From positions 1-22,398 of the forward strand of contig DAOUEW010000289.1 of NCBI GenBank assembly GCA_034430275.1: 22,398 nt of DNA, given 5' to 3'. Below the pieces are notes generated by a model. That model was not told the DNA's origin and did no database searches. It saw only the letters and a program-made list of their open reading frames with translations. Made by a program: the position numbers and the translations under genes. How positions within the stretch are numbered: position 1 is the first letter of the stretch; each line of letters opens with the position of its first letter. This document shows positions 6,027-14,412 of this stretch, one piece after another. Origin of the DNA: JAUVXJ01 sp034430275. Lineage in GTDB: Bacteria; Chloroflexota; Anaerolineae; UBA7937; B3-Chlor.

Positions 6027-8141
6027 TCAGGGGCTTTCGTCCTCTTCCTGCGCTGGCGGACCTGTCTGATCCTGTGACAGTCCGGTGTAGGTGGCGAACC
6101 AGTCCAGCAGTTCGTCCGCCCTTCTCTCCCTCTGTTGCTGCCTCTCCCTTTCCCGGAAGGCGTCCATCCGGGCGAAGACCTCCTCCTGGACGAGTCGGGG
6201 TTCGTGTACCCAGGAGAAAGTGAAGACCGCCTCTCGCCCTGCCGTCTCGATGACCACGTGTCCGTAGTCGAGGAGATTGGCGATGGGGCCCGGGATCTCG
6301 TATCCGATGTCCTGGATCATGGACAGGCTGGCTTCCCTACGCTCCTCGCGCAGGCCCAGGGGCAGTCTCTCGATGTCTATGATTCTTTCATTCGTCAATT
6401 GGTATATATCGTTGCGCCAGTCCTCGTACCTGAACCACACCAGGAACAGCGCCAGTGCACCTCCCAGAAGCAGAGCGGCCCAGAACAGACCCTCAAAACG
6501 CGGCGTGGGCGTGGCTAGCCCTAGCAAGGCTGCGGCGCCCAATTGCGCGACGATGAACAACAGAATGACTGTGCCGGCAACTTTCTCCACCAGCCTGAAC
6601 CAGTGCTTCCTCCAGGTCACGACACCGCCGTCCTCCGTACGCATGCGCGGTATCAGATAGCCCCGGAGGGCGCTCAGCACGCCCGTCGGCCGTCGGCTGT
6701 CACGGTGGTCTGCCAGCGAGGGCTCCGAGGTTGCACTGGCGGGGAGGGTGTCGCCGGCAAGAGGGGATCCTTCCTCCGTTTCCGTGTGACCCAACTCCAC
6801 CTGCAACCTGTGGCGGATTGTCTCTCGCTGTTCTCCTCTCTCCTCGGCCTTGATGCGCTCCAACTGTTCGAAGAGTCTGTCCCTGATCCAGGCAGCGCTG
6901 CCCACCGTCTTGAAGACGATGCGCCCTTTGGCTCCGGCTGTCTGGATGCTCAGATCATTGAAGCCGAATACCCTGCCAGTTATGCCGGGCATGAGCAAGG
7001 AGATGTCCTGAATGTTCTCCAGGGGCGCTTCGTCGCGAGATTCCCGCAGGAGGACGGTCTTCTCGCGATGTACCACTCTCTTGTTGGTGATAGCATAGTA
7101 GTCGTTACGCCAGTCCACCCACAACCAAAGAGTGATCGCCCCCACCAGCGCGGCAACGAGCGCGGCGGCGACGTAGATCCACAGATGGGGCCAGACAAAG
7201 GTGCGAACGACAGTGGCCACGATGACCAGACTGAGGAGAGGCAAGAGAAGAACCCACAGACTGCGGACGAAAGAACACACGTGCTTGCGGGACAATGAGA
7301 TCAGGACCTCTCCTTCACGCTGCCAGGGGAACCGTTGCCTGATCATCACCTCCCGGGCCTGCGCCTCCAGACTCAGGTTCTCTCTGATGGAGGGGACTTC
7401 GTGCATGAGCGTGTCGAAATCCTTCTTGTTCAGGTACAGCAACCTGGTATCCTCCACCGTTTGGACACTGGTATCTCTAGGTTGTCGGGTGAGCAGGGAA
7501 CGCTCGCCGAAGAAGTCTCCTTCTCGCAGATGGGTGACCACCTTGTCCTGGCCGTCCTCTTCTCTGGACAGCAGGGCGACTCTGCCCGAATCTATGATGT
7601 AGAATGTGGAGCTCAGCTCTCCCTCCCGGTAGATGGTGCTTCGACGGCGATACCGGGTCTGCCCCATGGCCAGGGCGATGCGCTGGAGATCGTCGTCAGA
7701 CAGTCGGCTGAAGAGAGGTACTCGCCTCAAGCGCTCGTGGACGTGTAGCGACAATGTCTCTCTTAGACGTGGATGGTCCTCCAGGAGCGAGTCGAAGTCC
7801 TGCTTCTCCAGGTAGAGCAACACCGCCGGTTCTTCCACCTCGACCGTCACATCGCGGCGTTCACCCGTCAAGAGCGAGTGGGTGCCGAAGCAGTCTCCCG
7901 GCCGCAGCCGGTTGACGACCCTATCCCGTCCCCGCTCGTCTCGGTTCCACGCCCGCAGGCTGCCCGAAACGACGATGTAGAGGTTGCGGTCGGGATCGCC
8001 CTGACGGTAGATGGTGCTCCGGGCGCGATCCGATCTCTCCTCGAGCAGGGCAGAGAGACGAAGAAGGTCCTCCTCGGGTAGGCCGCCGAAGAGGTAGGTC
8101 TTCCTCAGTAGACCTATGCGGTCTTCCATGGCCCTCCTCAC
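6027..8141 (-). CDS. Membrane protein with two cyclic-nucleotide-binding and two PH-like modules
   Basis: A 704-aa multidomain protein (numbering from GTG 8141). Two cNMP-binding domains come first: about residues 15-130, with LYIVVSGSLRAW and FGTHSLLTGERRDVTV, and 140-260, with FYIIDSGRVALL and FGERSLLTRQPRDTSV. The second keeps the phosphate-cassette Glu (FGE); the first has Thr there, so it may not bind nucleotide in the usual way. Each is then matched by a membrane/PH unit: a helix pair (about 293-345) leading to DWRNDYYAITNKRVV, and a second pair (about 515-575) leading to DWRNDIYQLTNERII. A charged linker (about 430-500) separates the units. The likely role is membrane-bound sensing or scaffolding, which is inference. 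The start codon follows the uvrC stop directly. ATG 8129, preceded by AGGTGA and AGGAGG, is the likelier real start. Confidence 0.85.
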   Translation of the reverse strand: MRRAMEDRIGLLRKTYLFGGLPEEDLLRLSALLEERSDRARSTIYRQGDPDRNLYIVVSGSLRAWNRDERGRDRVVNRLRPGDCFGTHSLLTGERRDVTVEVEEPAVLLYLEKQDFDSLLEDHPRLRETLSLHVHERLRRVPLFSRLSDDDLQRIALAMGQTRYRRRSTIYREGELSSTFYIIDSGRVALLSREEDGQDKVVTHLREGDFFGERSLLTRQPRDTSVQTVEDTRLLYLNKKDFDTLMHEVPSIRENLSLEAQAREVMIRQRFPWQREGEVLISLSRKHVCSFVRSLWVLLLPLLSLVIVATVVRTFVWPHLWIYVAAALVAALVGAITLWLWVDWRNDYYAITNKRVVHREKTVLLRESRDEAPLENIQDISLLMPGITGRVFGFNDLSIQTAGAKGRIVFKTVGSAAWIRDRLFEQLERIKAEERGEQRETIRHRLQVELGHTETEEGSPLAGDTLPASATSEPSLADHRDSRRPTGVLSALRGYLIPRMRTEDGGVVTWRKHWFRLVEKVAGTVILLFIVAQLGAAALLGLATPTPRFEGLFWAALLLGGALALFLVWFRYEDWRNDIYQLTNERIIDIERLPLGLREERREASLSMIQDIGYEIPGPIANLLDYGHVVIETAGREAVFTFSWVHEPRLVQEEVFARMDAFRERERQQQRERRADELLDWFATYTGLSQDQTGPPAQEEDESP

Positions 8142-9971
8142 CTAGAGGGATTCTCGTACTCTGCTGGCGAGACTCCTGTTCATGCCGTCTACGGAAGATA
8201 GATCGTCGAGGCTGGCCTCGCGGATGCCCTCCAGGGAGCCGAACCGTTTCAAGAGGGCGCGTCTACGCTTGGCTCCGATGCCGGGGATCTCCTCGAGCAC
8301 GGAACTCAGGCTCTCTCGTCGTCGCAGGCCCTGGTGGTAGCTGATGGCGAAGCGGTGAGCCTCGTCGCGGACGCGCTGCAAGAGCTGGAGCCCGGGAGAA
8401 TCCAGGGGGAGTGTGATGGGCTTGGACCGCCCTGGTGTGAAGACCTCTTCTCGGGCCTTGGCCAGACCGATCGCGGGTATGTCGTCCAGCTCGTGTCCCG
8501 CCAGCACCTCCAGAGCGGTGTTCAACTGGCCCTTACCCCCATCGACGACGAGGAGGTCTGGGAGCTGCGCCCATGATCCTGAAGTGCTCGCGTCTGGCGC
8601 ACTGGCTCTGGCGAAACGGCGGCGCAGGACCTCATCCATCATAGCGTAGTCGTCGGGACGCTGGGTGGCCCGTATCTTGAAGCGACGATACTCACTCTTG
8701 GCAGGCAAGCCCTCCAGGAACACGACCATGCTCCCGGTTGCCGCGACGCCCTGGATGTTGGAGATGTCGTACGCTTCTATGCGCATCGGCGGAATGTCAA
8801 GCGCGAGCCGATCTTGGAGGTCAGCCAAGGCCGCCAGACTCTTGTCCTTCTCGGCCTGCTCTACCGCCATCAGGTGGCTGAGAGTCTCGCGGGCATTCTC
8901 CTCCACCATCTCCAGCAGCTTGCGTTTCTGCCCGCGGCGTGGGGTGCGCAGGGTGACCTTTGAGCCTCGCTTGTCCTCCAGCCACTGTGCGATGGTCTCG
9001 CCATCCTCGATTTCCTGTTGCAGCAGGATCTCGGGAGGGACCAGCGCGGCGTGGTCGTAGAACTGCTTGAGGAAAGAGGCCAGGATCTCCACCGCCTCGA
9101 CGCCATCTCCCCCTTCCATCAGGAAGTGCTCGTGACCCACCAGCTTGCCTCCGCGCACAAAGAACACCTGGACGCAGACCTCACCGTCCTGTCGGGCGAA
9201 GGCGACGGCATCCTGATCGACTTGTGACCCGGAGACTACCCTCTGTTGCTCGATGACTCGCTCCACGGCATTGAGCTGGTCTCTCAGGCTCGCCGCGTGC
9301 TCGAAGTCCATGCTCCCGGCGGCGGACTCCATGCGCTGCCGTAGCGAATCTACGATCTCTCCACTCTTGCCTTGCAGGAAGAGACAGACCTGGTCCATCA
9401 TGTCTCGATACTCCTCTTTGGAGATCGCTCCGATGCAAGGACCCAGGCACCGCTTGATATCATAGTACAGGCACGCCCGATCATCGGTTCCTGTTATCGT
9501 CCGGTTGCAGGTCAGGTAAGGGAAGATGCGCCGCAGCAGGTCGAGGGTCTGGCGCATGGCGGAGGTCGAAGCATAGGGGCCGAAGTATCGGGCGCCATCA
9601 CTCCGGATCCTCCGCACAACACGGACGCGTGGATAGTCCTCCTGCCAGGTGATCTTGATGTACGGGTAACGTTTGTCGTCCTTCAGCCGAACGTTGTAGC
9701 GAGGACGATGCTTCTTGATGAGATTGCACTCGAGGATGAGCGCTTCCAGTTCTGAGTCGGTAACGAAGAAATCCAGGTCAGCCGCGCTCTCTACCAGGCG
9801 CTGGACCTTGGGAGCGTGGGCAGCGGAGGCATGGAAGTAGGAGCGTACCCGATTGTGGAGGTTGACCGCCTTGCCCACGTAGAGGACTTCATCGGTCTCT
9901 CCTTTCATCAAGTACACGCCCGGTCGCGCGGGTATGGAACTGAGTGTTTCCTTGACGTTGGGGATGGTCAT
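8142..9971 (-). CDS. uvrC: UvrABC excinuclease subunit C
   Basis: UvrC makes both incisions in nucleotide excision repair. Domains in order from ATG 9971: GIY-YIG nuclease (about 12-90), with GVYLMK, LYVGKAVNLHNRVRSYF and the LEALILECNLIKKHRP segment holding the catalytic Glu; a Cys-containing linker around RACLYYDIKRCLGPC; the UvrB-binding UVR motif (about 200-235, MDFEHAASLRDQL); the RNase H-like 5' nuclease domain with EAYDISNIQG and LLVVDGGKGQL; and a C-terminal helix-hairpin-helix pair at EIPGIGAKRRRALLKRFGS. The length of 609 aa matches E. coli UvrC. The frame stays open to 10034, but the promoter -10 box occupies 10034-10039, so ATG 9971 is chosen. The cNMP/PH gene follows without a gap and is probably co-transcribed. 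Confidence 0.96.
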   Translation of the reverse strand: MTIPNVKETLSSIPARPGVYLMKGETDEVLYVGKAVNLHNRVRSYFHASAAHAPKVQRLVESAADLDFFVTDSELEALILECNLIKKHRPRYNVRLKDDKRYPYIKITWQEDYPRVRVVRRIRSDGARYFGPYASTSAMRQTLDLLRRIFPYLTCNRTITGTDDRACLYYDIKRCLGPCIGAISKEEYRDMMDQVCLFLQGKSGEIVDSLRQRMESAAGSMDFEHAASLRDQLNAVERVIEQQRVVSGSQVDQDAVAFARQDGEVCVQVFFVRGGKLVGHEHFLMEGGDGVEAVEILASFLKQFYDHAALVPPEILLQQEIEDGETIAQWLEDKRGSKVTLRTPRRGQKRKLLEMVEENARETLSHLMAVEQAEKDKSLAALADLQDRLALDIPPMRIEAYDISNIQGVAATGSMVVFLEGLPAKSEYRRFKIRATQRPDDYAMMDEVLRRRFARASAPDASTSGSWAQLPDLLVVDGGKGQLNTALEVLAGHELDDIPAIGLAKAREEVFTPGRSKPITLPLDSPGLQLLQRVRDEAHRFAISYHQGLRRRESLSSVLEEIPGIGAKRRRALLKRFGSLEGIREASLDDLSSVDGMNRSLASRVRESL

Positions 9972-10033
9972 CTGCGTTTGCCCTGGTGGCTCTGCGGCAC
10001 TGTCAGGCGATACGGACACGCATTCTATACACA

Positions 10034-10062
10034 ATTGTACGCACGAGTGGCCATATTGTCAA
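10034..10062 (-). promoter_or_regulatory. Sigma70-type promoter of uvrC
   Basis: On the minus strand, a perfect -35 TTGACA (10057-10062) is separated by 17 nt from TACAAT (10034-10039, five of six consensus bases). The predicted transcript start is near 10027, leaving a leader of about 56 nt to ATG 9971. This is the best promoter in the window and rules out the longer uvrC start at 10034. Confidence 0.85.
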
Positions 10063-10205
10063 CCGTATTGGGGGCAGCGGGGTATCGACAGAAACCTCAG
10101 ACCGGCCTTCGAGCGAACGTAGATGAGGCGGCAGGCGTCTGGTCGGCGACGCGGTCAGGCATTCTTGTAGCACAAGTCCTTGTGGTGTGTCCTTGGGTGC
10201 GAGTT

Positions 10206-10234
10206 TTGCTGCGGGGAGACAGTTATGGTAGAAT
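10206..10234 (+). promoter_or_regulatory. Sigma70-type promoter of the polysaccharide cluster
   Basis: TTGCTG (10206-10211), a 17-nt spacer and TAGAAT (10229-10234). Transcription would start near 10241, giving a leader of about 65 nt before ATG 10306 that contains a 6-bp hairpin at 10250-10266 (CGGCCC / GGGCCG). Confidence 0.7.
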
Positions 10235-10305
10235 AGCGCGATGGATCATCGGCCCCCCGAGGGCCGTTTGACGAGCCAGCCCCATCTTTTCGCCAGGAGG
10301 CGAGC

Positions 10306-11025
10306 ATGGAATTGAAGCAGTACCTGAGGGTGTTGGTCGGGAAGTGGTGGATCATAGTACTAACCTTCGCGGTGACGGTGACCAGTGCGGTGATCTTCAG
10401 CGAGGTGCGGGCGCCTACCTATCGCTCATCGGCCGTGCTTCAGGTGATCCCGGCACGGTTTGACTATGGATTGACCCTCGCTGCGGAGCAGTTGCTCCGA
10501 CAGTTCGCCAACCAGATTCACACCACTTCCATGGCTCAGCAGGTGATCGACGAGCTACAACTTGACGTAAGTACCGACAAGCTGCTAGGCAGAGTCACCG
10601 TAGCCCCCATACCGGAGGATTTCCTGATCCAGATCGACGCTGATGCGCCCAATCCCGAGGAGGCTGCTGCTGTGGCAAGCGCCTTCGCCCAGGACTTCGT
10701 CGCTTATCACGCGGCACAGATTCTAGACATTGATCGGGAGGACAGGGTCACCATTCTCATCTTGGAGGATGCCAGGTATGGGTGGGTGCACTGGCCCAAG
10801 ACCAAGACTCTTGCTCTAGCTGGAGGAGTGCTGGGTCTCTTGGTTGGTTTGCTGCTCGCTTTCGGGCTAGAGTACCTTCAGTCGGACGTACTGCGCTCCA
10901 GCGACGACGTGGAGCGCTTCGTGGACGTGCCAGTCCTGGGTTCTATTCCCACCATGGGCTCTGGCGATAGCACGGGAGGATCCGACGCCAGGAGCAGATC
11001 ATCTGCCTTGCCCTGGTCAAGATAG
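10306..11025 (+). CDS. Wzz-like polysaccharide chain-length/co-polymerase protein
   Basis: A 239-aa Wzz-family (chain-length determinant) inner-membrane protein. A short cytoplasmic N-terminus (MELKQYLRVLVGKWW) leads to TM1 (about 14-33). An external domain follows with the family-typical YRSSAVLQV, repeated Ala-rich helices and a PNPEEAAAVASAFA segment. TM2 (about 167-189) is preceded by WPKTKTL, and the tail ends with DVPVLGSIP, the motif that usually leads into the kinase partner. The external domain is short compared with enteric Wzz, as in Gram-positive CpsC/CapA-type adaptors. AGGAGG lies 6 nt before the ATG. The kinase partner follows as a separate gene 107 bp downstream. The role in regulating polymer length is family knowledge; the polymer itself is unknown. 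Confidence 0.85.
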   Translation: MELKQYLRVLVGKWWIIVLTFAVTVTSAVIFSEVRAPTYRSSAVLQVIPARFDYGLTLAAEQLLRQFANQIHTTSMAQQVIDELQLDVSTDKLLGRVTVAPIPEDFLIQIDADAPNPEEAAAVASAFAQDFVAYHAAQILDIDREDRVTILILEDARYGWVHWPKTKTLALAGGVLGLLVGLLLAFGLEYLQSDVLRSSDDVERFVDVPVLGSIPTMGSGDSTGGSDARSRSSALPWSR

Positions 11026-11068
11026 CTGGGCGGGCAGCCTCCTGGTGGCGAGTTTCCTGAGCGCCTGT

Positions 11069-11097
11069 TTGCAGCGACGTAGGCGGGGCTATATAAT
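11069..11097 (+). promoter_or_regulatory. Sigma70-type promoter of the cpsD-like gene
   Basis: TTGCAG (11069-11074), a 17-nt spacer and a consensus TATAAT (11092-11097) lie in the gap between the wzz-like and kinase genes. A transcript starting near 11104 would have a leader of about 29 nt with a GGAGG ribosome site. The kinase and sugar genes can thus be expressed separately from the wzz-like gene. Confidence 0.75.
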
Positions 11098-11132
11098 CAG
11101 CTACCGCGCACGGACAGTGGAGGATAGAAGTC

Positions 11133-11807
11133 ATGGTCCTAGATGATCGCTCGAGTAGTCTGATCACGGTCACGACGCCTCGGTCTCCTGTCAGCGAGGC
11201 GTATCGCACGTTGCGGACTAACCTCGAGTTCTCCAGCTTGGACAAGCCGCTCAAGACTTTGGTGGTCACGTCTCCTGGGCCCGAGGAGGGCAAGTCGACC
11301 ACCCTGGCCAATCTGGCGGTCACATTGGCGCAGGCCGAGAAGCAGGTCATTCTCGTGGATTGCGACCTGAGGCGGCCCTCGCAGCATGAGATCTTCGGCC
11401 AAAGCAACGACGTGGGTCTGACCACGATGGTCGTGGACGAGAAGGCGATGAGCCAGCCACCCCTGCTGGAGATTGGGGTGCCGGGTCTCTTGTTGTTGCC
11501 GAGTGGCCCCCTTCCTCCTAATCCCTCCGAGTTGGTGGGTTCGCGTCGCATGCAGGAGATCATAGCCGCGTTGTCCGAGCGAGCCGACATCGTCCTGTTT
11601 GACGCGCCGCCGATCATCGCAGTGACCGATGCAGCGGTTCTGGCTTCCAGAGTTGATGGGGTGCTGCTCGTCGTCAAAGCGGGCGGCACCAAGAGGGACC
11701 ACGCGCAGAAGGCCAAAGCTCTGCTCGAGAAGGTCAATGCTCATCTGGTGGGAGCGGTACTCAACAACGTCAAGATGGACACGAGCTACTATAGCTATTA
11801 CGCTTAG
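11133..11807 (+). CDS. CpsD/CapB-type tyrosine-protein kinase (BY-kinase)
   Basis: A 224-aa cytoplasmic BY-kinase of the MinD/ParA-like fold that works with the Wzz-like protein to control polysaccharide assembly by cyclic autophosphorylation (family knowledge). The N-terminal SEAYRTLRTNLEF is typical. Walker A is SPGPEEGKSTT (about 47-57), Walker A' is VILVDCDLRRP (72-82) and Walker B is IVLFDAPP (153-160). The C-terminal tyrosine cluster is very short: four Tyr in the last six residues (219, 220, 222, 223). The protein is separate from the membrane adaptor, as in Gram-positive systems rather than the fused Wzc type. GGAGG lies upstream of the ATG. The gene has its own promoter, and rmlA starts 38 bp after its stop. 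Confidence 0.92.
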   Translation: MVLDDRSSSLITVTTPRSPVSEAYRTLRTNLEFSSLDKPLKTLVVTSPGPEEGKSTTLANLAVTLAQAEKQVILVDCDLRRPSQHEIFGQSNDVGLTTMVVDEKAMSQPPLLEIGVPGLLLLPSGPLPPNPSELVGSRRMQEIIAALSERADIVLFDAPPIIAVTDAAVLASRVDGVLLVVKAGGTKRDHAQKAKALLEKVNAHLVGAVLNNVKMDTSYYSYYA

Positions 11808-11845
11808 AAGAAGGGTCACTGAGAGCGAAAGGCAATGGGGGAGCG

Positions 11846-12910
11846 ATGAAGGCATTGATCCTCAGCGGTGGTAGGGGCACTCGCCTGTACCCCATCACCT
11901 ATACCAGCGCCAAGCAGCTCGTTCCTGTGGCCAACAGGCCAGTCCTGTTTCGCGCGGTAGATGCCATCGTGGAGGCGGGCATCACAGACATCGGCATCGT
12001 GGTCGGAGACACGGCAGCCGAGATCATGGAGGCGGTGGGCGACGGCTCACAATGGGGGGCGTCCATCACCTACATCGTACAGGAAGCGCCGCTGGGCCTG
12101 GCTCATGCGGTGCTCATCTCTGAGGAGTATCTGGCGGGCGACAGGTTCGTGATGTTCCTGGGAGACAATGTGCTGGAGGGGGGGATCGCGAATCTGGTGA
12201 GGGAGTTTGCCGAGAGCGACTGGAACTCGCAAATCGTCCTCACCAAAGTGGCGGACCCTCAGCATTTCGGCGTGGCTGAGCTGAGGAACGGCCAGGTTGT
12301 AAGGCTGATCGAGAAGCCCAAGGACCCACCTAGCGATCTGGCACTGGTCGGCATCTACATGTTTGATCAGACCATACTTGAGGCGGCCAAGAGCATCAAG
12401 CCTTCGTGGAGGGGCGAACTGGAAATCACGGATGCCATCCAGTTCCTGGTGGATCACGACTTCAAGGTCTATCCCTACATCCACGAGGGATGGTGGATCG
12501 ACACCGGCAAGCCGGGAGACATGCTGGACTGCAACCGGCTGCTGCTGGAGACCATGGAGCCCAAGAACCTGGGCAGCGTAGATGAGAAATCCAGCCTTTC
12601 GGGGCGTATCACCATCGAGAAGGGCGCGCAGATCGTCAATAGCACCCTCCGCGGGCCGATGATCATCGGAGAGAACAGCCGCGTCGTCGATGCCTACATC
12701 GGACCGTACACGGCCATCTACCACGACGTGCTCATCGAGAATACCGAGATAGAGCACTGCATCGTCCTGGAGCACTCCCGCATCACAAACATCGGGGCTC
12801 GCATCGAGGATAGCGTCATCGGCCGAAACGTCGAGATCTGCCGCTCTCCGCTCAGGCCAAAAGCCTACAGGATGACCATAGGTGACAACAGCCAGGTCGG
12901 GATTCTATGA
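11846..12910 (+). CDS. rmlA: Glucose-1-phosphate thymidylyltransferase, long form (RmlA-long/StrD type)
   Basis: It forms dTDP-glucose from glucose-1-phosphate and dTTP, the entry step to dTDP-deoxysugars. The nucleotidyltransferase core starts MKALILSGGRGTRLYP (GGxGTRLxP loop, about 8-16) with the following Lys in SAKQLVPV. FLGDNVLEGG, IEKPKDPPS and EGWWIDTGKPGDML mark the rest of the catalytic domain. At 354 aa it is longer than the roughly 290 aa of E. coli RmlA. The extra C-terminal third (about 240-350) shows repeating hydrophobic hexads (STLRGPMIIGENSRVVDAYI) of a left-handed beta-helix, as in the long RmlA/StrD group. A purine-rich GGGGGAG precedes the ATG. It pairs functionally with rmlB about 2 kb downstream. 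Confidence 0.9.
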   Translation: MKALILSGGRGTRLYPITYTSAKQLVPVANRPVLFRAVDAIVEAGITDIGIVVGDTAAEIMEAVGDGSQWGASITYIVQEAPLGLAHAVLISEEYLAGDRFVMFLGDNVLEGGIANLVREFAESDWNSQIVLTKVADPQHFGVAELRNGQVVRLIEKPKDPPSDLALVGIYMFDQTILEAAKSIKPSWRGELEITDAIQFLVDHDFKVYPYIHEGWWIDTGKPGDMLDCNRLLLETMEPKNLGSVDEKSSLSGRITIEKGAQIVNSTLRGPMIIGENSRVVDAYIGPYTAIYHDVLIENTEIEHCIVLEHSRITNIGARIEDSVIGRNVEICRSPLRPKAYRMTIGDNSQVGIL

Positions 12911-13007
12911 CGTGCTGTGGGCCACCAGCACACCGTATGCCGGGGCGTAGCGGAGACCCAGGCGGGCGAGCAGTAGACGCATCTAAAGCGAAGGAAGAGC
13001 GAGCCAG

Positions 13008-14411
13008 GTGAAAGTCACATTGGTGAGTAGCGGGGGCGGCCTGGATGGCTTCCAAAGCGCCGGCAAGGGCATGTCCGGAGGCTGGATCGGACATGGACTA
13101 GCTTTGCTCGCGGCTTGCTCCAAGGCTGCTGGTCACGAAGTGAACCTGCTGGATCGCAGGGCGCTGCGGGACTGGGACCACTATCGCGAGGAGTTGCGGA
13201 GCCGGGCACCGGAGGTGGCGGGGTTCGGGATGCTCAGTGTGGACTTTAATCCTGCCATGAGGGGCATTGAGCTGCTGAAAGAAGTCAGTCCTGAGACGAT
13301 AGTCGTCGTCGGTGGACCTCACCCCACTCTCTCTCCCGATGAAGTGCTCAGTAACCCTCTCGTGGATCACGTGGTCTTGGGAGAGGGAGAGATCACTTTC
13401 GTGGAGATGCTCCGCAAGTTCGAGCGCGGCGACCAGGTGGAAAGGGTGATCCAGGGGGAGAGGCCGGATCTCGATCAGCTACCATACGCGGACAGAGACC
13501 TCTACCTCAACGAGTGGCGCAAGGCTGGCTACGACTATGATTCCCCGGAGGCCCCACTATCCGAGGAGACGTTGCCACCCTTCGTCACGATCATCGCCGG
13601 GCGAGGGTGCCGCTACAATTGTAGCTTCTGCAAGCCAGGTGAGGACATCCTCTTCGGAAAGGGCGTGAGACGAAGGAGCGTGTCGCACGTGATCGGGGAG
13701 TTGAAGGAGCTGCGCGAGAAGTATCACTTCAACACCCTGATGATCCACGATGATTGTCTCACCGAGGATCGACCGTGGGTGACCGAGTTCTGCGATCGCT
13801 GCGAGGCTGAGGGCTTCAGACAGCCGTTCTGGTGCCAGGCGCGCGTCGATCACGTGGTGAAACACGAGGACATGATCAGGCGCATGGCGGAGGTCGGGCT
13901 GGCCGGGCTCTTCCTGGGCTTCGAAAGCGGAAGCGATCGCGTCCTCAGATTCATCCGCAAGGGCACCACCAGAGCGAAGAACCTGGAGGCGGCGCGAATC
14001 TGCCGGAAGTATGGCATTCGGATATGGGCCAACTACATGCTGGGCTTACCCACAGAGACCGAAGAGGAGATCAAAGAGACGATCAGCATGTTGAGGGAGA
14101 TCGATCCCGACTACTACAGCCCTGCCTACTACACTCCCTATCCAGGCAACGATCTGTACGACTACTGCATAGAACACGGTCTGTCTCTGGTCAAGGACCA
14201 CGACGGCTACAGCCGAAACCCCACGGAGCCCAAGATCAAGGGGCACGATCCCGAGTTTCTGCGGTGGGCTCTGGCGGAATCACAGCGAAGGAAGCTGCGT
14301 CATAGAGTCAGTCGGAAGACGAGGCACATCGTGGGTCGCTATGCGTCGCCCCGCAAGGCGATCTCGAAACTAGGCAGGATGGTGCGTGCCTCGTCTCGAG
14401 GGAGGGAGTAA
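13008..14411 (+). CDS. B12-binding-domain radical SAM protein
   Basis: A 467-aa enzyme of the BchE/cobalamin-binding radical SAM superfamily. The N-terminal half is a Rossmann-like cobalamin-binding-type domain with VVVGGPHPTLSPDEVL (about 99-114) and VVLGEGE (122-128); the DxHxxG cobalamin ligand motif is not seen, as is usual for this group. The radical SAM domain begins IIAGRGCRYNCSFCKPG, where C201, C205 and C208 form the CxxxCxxC cluster motif. GLFLGFESGSDRVL and ANYMLGLPTETEEEI, typical of the SAM barrel, follow. The substrate is unknown. Its position between rmlA and rmlB suggests modification of a polysaccharide precursor or lipid, which is inference. GTG at 13008 is the start that suits the N-terminal strand. 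The stop is followed after 1 nt by the next gene. Confidence 0.88.
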   Translation: MKVTLVSSGGGLDGFQSAGKGMSGGWIGHGLALLAACSKAAGHEVNLLDRRALRDWDHYREELRSRAPEVAGFGMLSVDFNPAMRGIELLKEVSPETIVVVGGPHPTLSPDEVLSNPLVDHVVLGEGEITFVEMLRKFERGDQVERVIQGERPDLDQLPYADRDLYLNEWRKAGYDYDSPEAPLSEETLPPFVTIIAGRGCRYNCSFCKPGEDILFGKGVRRRSVSHVIGELKELREKYHFNTLMIHDDCLTEDRPWVTEFCDRCEAEGFRQPFWCQARVDHVVKHEDMIRRMAEVGLAGLFLGFESGSDRVLRFIRKGTTRAKNLEAARICRKYGIRIWANYMLGLPTETEEEIKETISMLREIDPDYYSPAYYTPYPGNDLYDYCIEHGLSLVKDHDGYSRNPTEPKIKGHDPEFLRWALAESQRRKLRHRVSRKTRHIVGRYASPRKAISKLGRMVRASSRGRE

Positions 14412-14412
14412 T

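Larger units (their letters stand above)
9972..10305. other. Divergent regulatory region between uvrC and the wzz-like gene
   Basis: This stretch of over 300 bases has no gene that I can support. It carries a strong minus-strand promoter for uvrC (10034-10062), a plus-strand promoter for the wzz-like gene (10206-10234), and a small hairpin in the wzz-like leader (10250-10266). The roughly 140 bp between the promoters shows no recognised operator or RNA. Confidence 0.6.

Noticed and set aside
9972..10034. N-terminal extension of UvrC to 10034
   Set aside because: The extension overlaps the promoter -10 box and lies before the predicted transcript start; the family N-terminus begins near ATG 9971.
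12912..12931. Hairpin just after rmlA (GTGCTG / CAGCAC) as a terminator
   Set aside because: There is no T tract, and the following genes seem to belong to the same cluster.
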